The notes beneath the pieces were generated by a model that worked only from the letters and a program-made list of their open reading frames with translations, had not been told where the DNA came from and ran no database searches. A stretch of DNA of 64,000 nucleotides from Methylotuvimicrobium sp. KM2. Its GTDB lineage: Bacteria; Pseudomonadota; Gammaproteobacteria; Methylococcales; Methylomonadaceae. Positions 33,839 to 40,853 of this stretch are shown one piece after another. Where the stretch lies: assembly GCF_038051925.1 (NCBI RefSeq), contig NZ_CP150634.1:1116001-1180000 (forward strand), written 5' to 3'. Position numbers and translations under genes: made by a program. Within the stretch, counting starts at the first letter, position 1, and each line of letters starts with the position of its first letter.

Positions 33839-36331
33839 GCATCTGGAGAAACCAAGCATAAACGACACCGGCTTCAATTTACCGCCGCACCGCTGTTCGC
33901 GGCCGTCATTTCGAGCTCGCTCGTATTTCCCGCCCCGCTTCATGCCGAGCCTTCGGCCGAACAAATCTTCGCATTCGATATCCCGAAACAAAACCTTGTC
34001 CCGGCTTTGACCGAATACGCCCGGCAAACCGGCGTTCAACTACTGTACAGCGCGCAACTGGCCGAACCCTTGACCGCCAACGCCATCAAAGGACGCTACA
34101 CGCCGCAACAAGCGCTCGAACGCCTGCTCGAAGGCAGCGGAATAAGCTATCGCACCGTCGACGGCAATGTCATCACGCTTGAGATACCCAAAACCGGCAG
34201 CCTAAGCACCGAAACTCTACTCGCGGCGGCTGGCGAGTTCAAGCTGGTCAAGGCCGAGCCGGAGGAGAAGCCCTGGACCGGGCCGGTGGAGCAGTTGGAT
34301 ATGAAAGTTATCGGAGGCGATCTTAGTCGATATATCGAAGTGGATTCCACCGCAGGCTCTAAAATCCCAATGGAGACCGTCCGTGTTCCCCAAAGTATTC
34401 AAGTAATTACCGAGAACGCATTCAAGGACCAGGGTACCCAAAGCATCGGCGATATAATGAAACAGGTGCCTTCTGCGACCGTGTTCGGGTCGCGCTACGC
34501 TCGCTTTCCTAAGGTGAACATCCGGGGATTTCAGGCTGACCAGGTTCGCAACGGAATTCGGCAAGAGTTCCTGCCCGATACCAACGATTTTTCCGCCCTC
34601 AGTCACGTGCAGAGCGTGGAGATCCTGAAAGGGCCGGGCAGCACGATATTCGGCCAAGGCGGCAACGGCGGCGGGGTCATCAACATCGTTACTAAGCGGC
34701 CTTACGATCGCTTTGGCGCCGAAGTGAGTTTTACCCGAGGCGGTTGGGACCAGTTTGACGGCGACATGACCAGCGGTCAGTGGGATTTCAATGCGCCACT
34801 GACGCCGGACGGCGCCTTGAAGGCGCGGTTTACCGGAGAGATCGAAGGCACCGACACGTTTATCAATTTCCAGGACTTGAATCGGGAGAATTTCGGCTTG
34901 GCATTGTCTTGGGACAACGGCGGGCCGGTCCGCGGTTTCATCAATGCCGAGTATCAGCATCGCCAAGGCCTGTCAATTCCGGGGCTCCCGGCAATCGGGA
35001 CAGTCCAGGATAGTGGAGGTTTGGGCCGGGTGTCGCGCGACACTTTTCTCGGCGAGCCAAGATTCGACAATATGGACACCGAACTTCCTAGGGTTCAAGC
35101 CTGGCTGGAAATCGACGTAGGAGAGAATTGGAAGGTATCGCCGCGATTTCAGTATTGGGAAGTCAGCGTTCGCCAGGATCAAACATTCCTCAACGCTACG
35201 ACGCTAAACCCCGTCAATGGGAGTATCGACGTGTCGCGTTCAGGCCGGGATTTCCTGGAAAGAGATCGGGATTTTATCGGGCAAATCGACATCACCGGCA
35301 CGATAGACACCGGACCGCTGAAACACCAGATATTTCTCTGTGGCGATTACACCAACCACCATTTCAACGGGGGATTTTTTCCTCGGATCAACGTCCCCAG
35401 CATCAATGCGCTCGATCCTATCTATCTAGACACAGATCCTGTGTTGAGCACTACTAAATTGAACTTCGGAGGAAATTATGAGGTGGGGGCGGTTGCTTTT
35501 CAAGACATCATATCGATTACCTCCAGATTCGATCTGATGGGCGGCGTACGGCATTCCAGGGTAAGCGGAAAGAGGAAAATCGTCACCGGTAAAGTTACGG
35601 AGACGGATACGGATAACACTATCTTCCAAGGAGGCGGCACATTTCACGTCACCGATTCGGTCCACCTGTTCGCCGGCTACGGGGAGGGTTTCAACGTGGC
35701 CGATGCGGTCGGCTTCGGCACCGCCTCCGGTAGGCCTTTCGATCTCGGACAGTCGGAGCAGGTGGAAGCCGGCATCAAAGTCAACTTTCCTTGGGGCTTG
35801 ACCGGAACGGCGTCGTATTTCGATATCACGCGGACCAATGTGAGCACGCCGGACCGGGCCAATCCGGGCTTCCAGGTGCAGACCGGCGAGATACGCTCCA
35901 AAGGCGCCGAGGTCGAGTTGGCCTATCAGATTACCGACCAGTGGTTCGTCCAGGGTGGCTATGCCTTTATCGATGCGAAAATCACCAAGAGCAACGCGGG
36001 CGATGTCGGTAATCGCTTCCAGAACACTCCGGAACACCAGGCCAATTTTTGGACGCATTACCGCTTCGACAGCGGATTGCTGGAGAATTTGACCCTTTCT
36101 ACCGGCGTGAATTTCGTCGGAAACCGGCTGCTCGACAACGCGAACACTATCCAACTTCCCAACTTCACGACTTGGGATTTGGGGGCTTCGTACACTTATC
36201 AGAACATGAAGTTGGAGCTGTTCGCCAATAACGTGCTGGATAAGCGCTACTTTGTTGCAAACGATTCCGGCCCCACGGTTATGCCTGGCGAGCCTCGCTC
36301 GATTGTTGGGCGGATATCGCTGGCGTATTGA
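33839..36331 (+). CDS. TonB-dependent siderophore receptor with signalling domain (copy 2), start unclear
   Basis: The frame is open from a stop at 33836-33838. It encodes a signal-like stretch (LQFTAAPLFAAVISSSLVFPAPLHA), an STN domain (FDIPKQNLVPALTEYARQTGVQLLY), a plug (SIQVITENAFKDQGTQSIGDIMKQVP, VEILKGPGSTIFGQ), and a barrel ending GRISLAY. Residues after the STN (STETLLAAAGEFKLVK and WTGPVEQLDMKVIGGD) are nearly identical to receptor 1. No ATG, GTG or TTG precedes the signal-like stretch in this frame; the first is TTG 34007, inside the STN domain. A GGAGAAACC sequence, identical to the receptor 1 Shine-Dalgarno region, is at ~33849 but no start codon follows it. The start seems to be lost or frameshifted. 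Confidence 0.88.
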   Translation, partial: ASGETKHKRHRLQFTAAPLFAAVISSSLVFPAPLHAEPSAEQIFAFDIPKQNLVPALTEYARQTGVQLLYSAQLAEPLTANAIKGRYTPQQALERLLEGSGISYRTVDGNVITLEIPKTGSLSTETLLAAAGEFKLVKAEPEEKPWTGPVEQLDMKVIGGDLSRYIEVDSTAGSKIPMETVRVPQSIQVITENAFKDQGTQSIGDIMKQVPSATVFGSRYARFPKVNIRGFQADQVRNGIRQEFLPDTNDFSALSHVQSVEILKGPGSTIFGQGGNGGGVINIVTKRPYDRFGAEVSFTRGGWDQFDGDMTSGQWDFNAPLTPDGALKARFTGEIEGTDTFINFQDLNRENFGLALSWDNGGPVRGFINAEYQHRQGLSIPGLPAIGTVQDSGGLGRVSRDTFLGEPRFDNMDTELPRVQAWLEIDVGENWKVSPRFQYWEVSVRQDQTFLNATTLNPVNGSIDVSRSGRDFLERDRDFIGQIDITGTIDTGPLKHQIFLCGDYTNHHFNGGFFPRINVPSINALDPIYLDTDPVLSTTKLNFGGNYEVGAVAFQDIISITSRFDLMGGVRHSRVSGKRKIVTGKVTETDTDNTIFQGGGTFHVTDSVHLFAGYGEGFNVADAVGFGTASGRPFDLGQSEQVEAGIKVNFPWGLTGTASYFDITRTNVSTPDRANPGFQVQTGEIRSKGAEVELAYQITDQWFVQGGYAFIDAKITKSNAGDVGNRFQNTPEHQANFWTHYRFDSGLLENLTLSTGVNFVGNRLLDNANTIQLPNFTTWDLGASYTYQNMKLELFANNVLDKRYFVANDSGPTVMPGEPRSIVGRISLAY

Positions 36332-36366
36332 GCAGCGTAGCCGGAGCCCGGATGGAACGTAGCATC

Positions 36367-36448
36367 GTAGCCCGGATGGAGCGTAGCGCAATCCGGGAAG
36401 TTCGAAGCCGCGCCATTCCCGTATTCCACTTCGCTACATACGGGCTAC
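36367..36448 (+). repeat. REP pair after receptor 2
   Basis: G-type first, preceded at 36347 by a further truncated half (GAGCCCGGATGGAACG). It lies 35 bp after the receptor stop. Confidence 0.94.
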
Positions 36449-36476
36449 TTCCGTTTATTCACACAACTGATAAAAC

Positions 36477-36561
36477 ATGATGAGACAAAACGACCGTCCC
36501 GGCGGAGAAATCGCCACAAACTCCGGCTCGACATGCATTTGTGGCTGGGTTTGACTTGGTT
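36477..36561 (+). pseudogene. Remnant of a third PepSY gene (5' end)
   Basis: MMRQNDRPGGE at 36477 matches the start of PepSY 1 (MMRQHDHDRPGGE). After a deletion of ~45 bp and a frame change it continues RHKLRLDMHLWLGLT, matching RRKLWLDVHLWLGLT of PepSY 1. No further homology follows. The 117 bp to the next start codon show no feature beyond a CATTTTGAA-like AT-rich run. Confidence 0.8.
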
Positions 36562-36678
36562 GAAAGTGACGAAGCAAGAGAACGACAACATGACCTACAA
36601 TGGTTGATTTGGATTGATTCGGACATCAATTGTGAATTCTGCCTGAAGATGTAAAGCAAAACTTCAATATCATCTGTC

Positions 36679-37872
36679 ATGATTTTCAAACGAAAAACAA
36701 TACGCAAATTTTGGTTGAATCTTCATCTTTCAATCGCCCTGTCGGTTGGATTCATTTTTGTAATCCTCGGCCTGAGCGGCTCGTTCAATGTGTTTCATTG
36801 GGAATTGGAGGAATTGGGCTTGCCCGAGGTGAAGCATGAACGCAACGCTCAACCGTTGGATCTCGATGCGCTGATGGAACGTATTCATCACCGTCATCCG
36901 CAAAAAAACGGTCGCTGGCTGTTATTCATGCCGGGCTATGAACGCGATTATCTGTGGGTGGTTTATCCGAAACCGGAAGAAAAAGTCGGCAAGTTCTTTA
37001 CCCCGCTCCGATTGCAGATCAATCCTTATAGCGGAGAAATCGCCGGCGGGCATTATTGGGGTGACAGCTTATGGACGTTAGTCTATTCGTTGCATGCCAG
37101 TCTGTTGACCGAGCCTTTTTTCGGAGCGGAAATAAGCAGAAAGGCTTTCGACGCCATCTGTTTTCTAGGCGTGTTGCTGATGCTGTCGGTCGGGAGTGGC
37201 CTGTATTTGTGGTGGCCGTCTCCTGGCAAAATCTGCCAGGCATTGGTGATAAAACCAAGAGCCAGTTTGCCCCGGTTTATTTACGACCTGCATAAAGTGA
37301 CCGGGGCATACTTTCTGGTCATTTTGTTTGTGCTCGCCTTTACCGGCTTTTCCTTCGCCTACAAGGATTACCTGATGCCTCTGGTTTCGCCGTTCACTAA
37401 GGTCGAGGCCCTACATTTCCATGATCCAGAAAACCTGAGCAGTAGGGCGGGCACAACCCACCCTACGAAACCAGCAATTTCCATCATGCAAGCCGTGGCC
37501 ATCGCGGACCGGGTGTTTCCCTATGGGGAATTGCGCTGGCTGGCGACGCCGGACGGTCCGGGCGGCGTCTACGCCATCGAGAAACGACAGGCTGGCGAAG
37601 CCAACCGCAGGCGGCCGCGCAGTAAGGTGTGGATAGACCAATACAGTGGTGAGATATTGGCCGTCGAAGATCCGCAACTATTCAGCGCCGGCGAAACCTT
37701 TTTCAACCTGATGTGGCCGCTGCATAACGGTGAAGCCTTCGGTCTGCCGGGGAGGGTTTTGTGGTGCATGACCGGTCTGGCGCCGTTAATCCTCTATGTC
37801 ACCGGTATCATGCGCTGGTTGCAAAAACGCAAGGCCGCCAAAATAAAGCACCGTAGCCCGGATGGAGCATAG
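36679..37872 (+). CDS. PepSY-domain membrane protein, siderophore-associated (copy 2)
   Basis: The 397 residues have the same four-helix plan as PepSY 1 (FWLNLHLSIALSVGFIFVILGLSGSFNVFHWELEE; FLGVLLMLSVGSGLYLWW; YFLVILFVLAFTGFSFAY; LPGRVLWCMTGLAPLILYVTGIMRWLQKRK). PepSY-type segments include INPYSGEIAGG and IDQYSGEILAVED. Residues ~255-264 (SRAGTTHPTK) are encoded by a palindrome inserted in frame at 37442-37466. The C-terminus HRSPDGA and stop come from a REP pair. Its place next to receptor 2 indicates a role in using the same siderophore. Confidence 0.88.
   Translation: MIFKRKTIRKFWLNLHLSIALSVGFIFVILGLSGSFNVFHWELEELGLPEVKHERNAQPLDLDALMERIHHRHPQKNGRWLLFMPGYERDYLWVVYPKPEEKVGKFFTPLRLQINPYSGEIAGGHYWGDSLWTLVYSLHASLLTEPFFGAEISRKAFDAICFLGVLLMLSVGSGLYLWWPSPGKICQALVIKPRASLPRFIYDLHKVTGAYFLVILFVLAFTGFSFAYKDYLMPLVSPFTKVEALHFHDPENLSSRAGTTHPTKPAISIMQAVAIADRVFPYGELRWLATPDGPGGVYAIEKRQAGEANRRRPRSKVWIDQYSGEILAVEDPQLFSAGETFFNLMWPLHNGEAFGLPGRVLWCMTGLAPLILYVTGIMRWLQKRKAAKIKHRSPDGA
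37442..37466 (+). repeat. GTAG...CTAC palindrome inside PepSY gene 2
   Basis: GTAGGGCGGGCAC pairs with AACCCACCCTAC. It is kept in frame and adds about eight codons to a loop that has no counterpart in PepSY 1. Confidence 0.75.
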
Positions 37873-37933
37873 CGCAATCCGGAAGTTCGCAGCTACGCCA
37901 TTCCCGTATTCCGCTGCGCTGCATACGGGCTAC
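37853..37933 (+). repeat. REP pair covering the 3' end of PepSY gene 2
   Basis: G-type first. The last seven codons and the TAG of PepSY 2 lie within its first 20 bp. Confidence 0.95.
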
Positions 37934-37959
37934 GAAACTACGAAACGCCTTTCCGGCTA

Positions 37960-37980
37960 CGGGGTCAAGTCTTGACCCCG
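37960..37980. terminator. Hairpin CGGGGTCAAG/CTTGACCCCG
   Basis: A perfect 10-bp stem with a single-base loop. No T-run follows, so it is a possible terminator or another short palindrome. Confidence 0.45.
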
Positions 37981-38057
37981 TTGGCTTAGTCTGATCAATG
38001 GCCGTATGGATCCGGGCGCAGTTAGTGACGTGAAGTGCGTTTAAAACAAATACCGCT

Positions 38058-38081
38058 TATAATCTGACCAGACTGGTTAGA
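38058..38081 (+). promoter_or_regulatory. Promoter -10 and operator of the Phd/PIN module
   Basis: TATAAT at 38058-38063 is followed directly by an inverted repeat, TCTGACCAG-A-CTGGTTAGA (38063-38081), with one mismatch. Phd-type antitoxins bind such short palindromes over their own promoters. The start codon is 15 bp downstream. Confidence 0.6.
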
Positions 38082-38095
38082 ATTAGAGGTTGATT

Positions 38096-38347
38096 ATGCA
38101 TAAATGGCAAATTCAGGAGGCGAAAGCGCGTCTTTCCACCGTATTACGCAGCGCCGAACAGGATGGGCCTCAGGACATCACCCATCACGGTCGTTCTGTT
38201 GCGGTACTGCTCTCACGCGCCGATTACGACCGACTGACGGGTAATCGGCAGTCGCTGGTTGAATTCATGCGTCGTTCGCCACTTTATGATCAGGACGATC
38301 TCATCATAGAACGCGATGCCAGTCTGACCCGTGAATTCGAACTATGA
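38096..38347 (+). CDS. Phd/YefM-type antitoxin
   Basis: The 83 residues begin MHKWQIQEAKARLSTVLRSAEQDGPQDITHHGRSVAVLLSRADYDRL, the Phd/YefM fold, with a C-terminal acidic tail (DQDDLIIERDASLTREFEL) for toxin binding. ATG 38096 is preferred over the in-frame TTG at 38090. Its stop overlaps the start of the PIN toxin by 4 bp (ATGA). Confidence 0.9.
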   Translation: MHKWQIQEAKARLSTVLRSAEQDGPQDITHHGRSVAVLLSRADYDRLTGNRQSLVEFMRRSPLYDQDDLIIERDASLTREFEL

Positions 38348-38757
38348 GTTATCTGGTCGATACCAACGTGTTATCGGAATTGCGTCGCCGTGAACCCAAT
38401 CAGGGCGTCATCGAATGGTTCGAACAACGTCCAGCCGGCACGCTTTACCTCAGCGTACTAACCTTGGGAGAAATCCGTAAAGGTATCGATTTGCTGAACA
38501 ATGACGATCGACAGCTCAAACTACTGGATTGGCTGGAAGTAGAACTGCCCCAGTTTTTTTCCGGTCGGATTTTGAGCGTGGATGCTGATGTAGCTGACCG
38601 CTGGGGACGATTGATTGCTCAAATAGGGCGTCCCATTCCAGCGATCGACAGCCTGATTGCGGCTACAGCGCTTAGGCATGGATTGAAGCTGGTTACCCGC
38701 AATGTTCGCGACTTCAGTTACCCTGAGCTCGATGTCATCAATCCCTGGCGAGATTGA
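38344..38757 (+). CDS. PIN-domain RNase toxin (VapC/FitB type)
   Basis: The 137 residues carry the PIN acidic residues: D6 in YLVDTNVLSELRRRE, E43 in LTLGEIRKGI, and the C-terminal cluster D97 (PAIDSLIAATALRHGLKLVTRN) with DFSY. VapC/FitB toxins cleave tRNA or mRNA using two metal ions. The pairing with a Phd-type antitoxin makes this a FitAB-like rather than classical VapBC module. Confidence 0.93.
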   Translation: MSYLVDTNVLSELRRREPNQGVIEWFEQRPAGTLYLSVLTLGEIRKGIDLLNNDDRQLKLLDWLEVELPQFFSGRILSVDADVADRWGRLIAQIGRPIPAIDSLIAATALRHGLKLVTRNVRDFSYPELDVINPWRD

Positions 38758-38786
38758 GTTTTCGAACTATCCGATTTACCAGCCCC

Positions 38787-38868
38787 GTAGCCCGGATGGA
38801 GCATAGCGCAATCCGGGACGTTCGAAGCCGCGCCATTCCCGTATTCCGCTGCGCTGCATACGGGCTAC
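38787..38868 (+). repeat. REP pair after the PIN toxin gene
   Basis: G-type first, 29 bp after the stop codon. Confidence 0.95.
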
Positions 38869-39219
38869 GAAACTACGAAATTTATCTCGAATTTGCCGCG
38901 CCGATACATTAATCGAACTAAATTATTCCACACGGGCTATCAAAAAAAGCCCACCTAGGCGTTGTAGATTGTGCCGAATGGTCATTCACCAAAAAAAATT
39001 CAAAATAACGGTGAGGTTTTTTGGTGTTTGAAACGTCTTAATAAACGGAAGCGAAAAAATCCGGGAAATGTTATTTAACATCCTCCCGCAATTCGGATTT
39101 TGTTTCCTGTATGAGTGTTACGAAGCCAATGGACGCGGCAACTCCAGGGACGGATCTTTATTCGATCGTAAAGCCTTCTGTCGATTAGCTGGGGGCATGA
39201 TTAGCAATGAGTGTTGGAA
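38869..39219. other. Intergenic, nothing identified
   Basis: 351 bp without a gene. It has several A- or T-runs (ATCAAAAAAAGCCC, CCAAAAAAAATTC). A GAAATGTTATTTAACATCC inverted repeat near 39065 is weak. No function is proposed. Confidence 0.35.
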
Positions 39220-39382
39220 TTATACCCTTTGCTAGTCAAATTTCGGCGTCGGGATGTTCGTCAAAGGACGCCGTGAATACGTCCATGTAGGCTCTGTGAC
39301 AGCATCCATGCTGTCAAAGCCTTTGCCGACACCCTGACGCCTCCATACATTAATGCCGAAATTTGATGTGCGATGGGTATAA
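39220..39382. mobile_element. MITE-like element with TTATACCC termini, copy 1
   Basis: It starts TTATACCC and ends GGGTATAA (perfect 8-bp terminal inverted repeats). Inside, GGACGCCGTGAATACGTCC and GACAGCATCC-ATGC-TGTC form further stems, and AAATTTCGGCG/GCCGAAATTT are subterminal inverted repeats. A copy of nearly the same sequence lies at 58454-58620, and end fragments are at 3437 and 55608. No coding capacity. Confidence 0.85.
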
Positions 39383-39418
39383 ACAACTCGGGTTCGACGC
39401 CCGAGTAAGGAATTAGCC

Positions 39419-39694
39419 ATGATAGATCTAGACAAACAACCGCATTTTTCTTCGTCAATAACGGATCGGGCGGCAACTGAGTTCGGGCTAAAAGAATTCA
39501 GCGGCCAATTAATCGAATCGTTTCCGATGCCGCGCTATTTTCAAGTGCATTTCGAGCATGTTCACAGCAATGTCGAAACGATGCATAAGGAAATCATTCA
39601 GCTCAGGCAGTATGCCATGCAGTTGGAGGAAAAGCTCGATAAGGCGTTGGACTTATTGAGCAGTCTGGCGGCTTCCGAAATGTCGACTGGTTGA
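39419..39694 (+). CDS. Small uncharacterised protein with coiled-coil tail
   Basis: The 91-residue product has an N-terminal segment (MIDLDKQPHFSSSITDRAATEFGLKEF) and a C-terminal helix with heptad leucines (MHKEIIQLRQYAMQLEEKLDKALDLLSSL) that would form a coiled coil. The start is 7 bp after a weak AAGGAAT Shine-Dalgarno. No family was recognised. It could be a real small cytoplasmic protein; no homologues or operon partners were visible. Confidence 0.5.
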   Translation: MIDLDKQPHFSSSITDRAATEFGLKEFSGQLIESFPMPRYFQVHFEHVHSNVETMHKEIIQLRQYAMQLEEKLDKALDLLSSLAASEMSTG

Positions 39695-39759
39695 CCGGTT
39701 GCGGATTTCGGGTCTAAAAAATTCATTAAAGCGAATATATGTAATTATTCACACTCTCT

Positions 39760-40018
39760 ATCGTTCCCACGCTCCGGCGTGGGAATGAAGACCGAGACGC
39801 TCTGGCGTCTTGTACCGCTGGTGCGGTACTCAGGCGTTCCCACGCAGAGCGCTCATCGTTATACATAAGTGCCGTCATGCCCGCAGGACGCGGGCATCCA
39901 GTGCCATGGATGGCAAGCTTCAAGCTATCCATGCAGCCTGGATTCCGGCAATCCCTGCCGGAATGACGGCTATCAAACAGAGATGTGTATAACGACGAGC
40001 GCAGAGCGTGGGAACGAT
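39760..40018. repeat. Nested palindrome: one element inside another
   Basis: The outer ends pair ATCGTTCCCACGC with GCGTGGGAACGAT. Within it, GCTCATCGTTATACATAAG (39851) pairs with GTGTATAACGACGAGC (ends ~40002), enclosing CCGTCATGCCC...GAATGACGGC and the stem GATGGCAAGCTT/AAGCTATCC. The inner piece also occurs alone, as its left end only, at 58650-58670. This reads as two successive insertions of palindromic elements. Confidence 0.8.
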
Positions 40019-40073
40019 AATTGCCGGGGGACTGAATAGTTACAATAAAATAACATTTAAGAGGATAAACGTA

Positions 40074-40853
40074 ATGATGTGTCATCGGTCCCGCCTCCGC
40101 GCGCTGAGTATCGGGTTGTTATTGCCGGCTTTGATGCCGGCGGCGGTAACGGGCGCGCAACTGGACAGCGCGGTACAAGTTCAACAGGAGCGGCTGGAAA
40201 GTGCTCGTCGTTCGCAAGCTACCGTGGAAAAACTGGACGACCAACAGCAACAGATGCTCGCCGAGTACCGCGAAGCCGTTCGCGAACTCGAAAACTTGAA
40301 AAGCTATCATACGCAATTGGCCAAGATCGTCGATAGCCAAGATAAGGAAGTCGCTGAGCTGGACCGGCAGATGGACGAAATCGACGAAACCCAGCGTAAT
40401 ATCATTCCGCTAATGTTGCGCATGCAAGCGGTGCTGCGCAAATTCGTCGAATTGGATGCGCCGTTTCTCGAACAGGAACGCACACTGCGAGTGGAGGAAT
40501 TGGAGCAGTTGCTGGACCGTTCCGATGTCGATTTGGCCGAGAAATTCCATCGCCTGATCGACGCCTATCTGATCGAAACCGATTATGGGCGCACGATCGA
40601 AGCCTACAGCGGCGAATTGCCGATGGGCGGAGGCAATCGTACCGTCGAGTTTCTGCGCCTCGGCCGCGTCGGTCTGTATTATTTGACGCTGGACGGCAGC
40701 GAATGCGGCTATTGGGATAAGGAAAACAAAGAATGGCGAATTCTGCCGAGCGAATACCGCACTCCGATCGGACAATCCTTGCGCGTGGCGAAAAAACAGG
40801 CCGCGCCCGAATTGCTCAAATTGCCGGTATCGGCACCGGAGACGGCACGATGA
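40074..40853 (+). CDS. DUF3450-family periplasmic protein of TonB2 operon
   Basis: The 259 residues have a signal peptide (LRALSIGLLLPALMPAAVTGA), a long coiled coil (VQVQQERLESARRSQATVEKLDDQQQQMLAEYREAVRELENLKSYHTQL) and a C-terminal DUF3450 domain (VEFLRLGRVGLYYLTLDGSECGYWDKENKEW). In vibrios and related bacteria this protein is encoded beside the TonB2 genes. ATG 40074 is selected for its AAGAGGAT Shine-Dalgarno and signal peptide. Its stop overlaps the next start (ATGA). Confidence 0.9.
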   Translation: MMCHRSRLRALSIGLLLPALMPAAVTGAQLDSAVQVQQERLESARRSQATVEKLDDQQQQMLAEYREAVRELENLKSYHTQLAKIVDSQDKEVAELDRQMDEIDETQRNIIPLMLRMQAVLRKFVELDAPFLEQERTLRVEELEQLLDRSDVDLAEKFHRLIDAYLIETDYGRTIEAYSGELPMGGGNRTVEFLRLGRVGLYYLTLDGSECGYWDKENKEWRILPSEYRTPIGQSLRVAKKQAAPELLKLPVSAPETAR

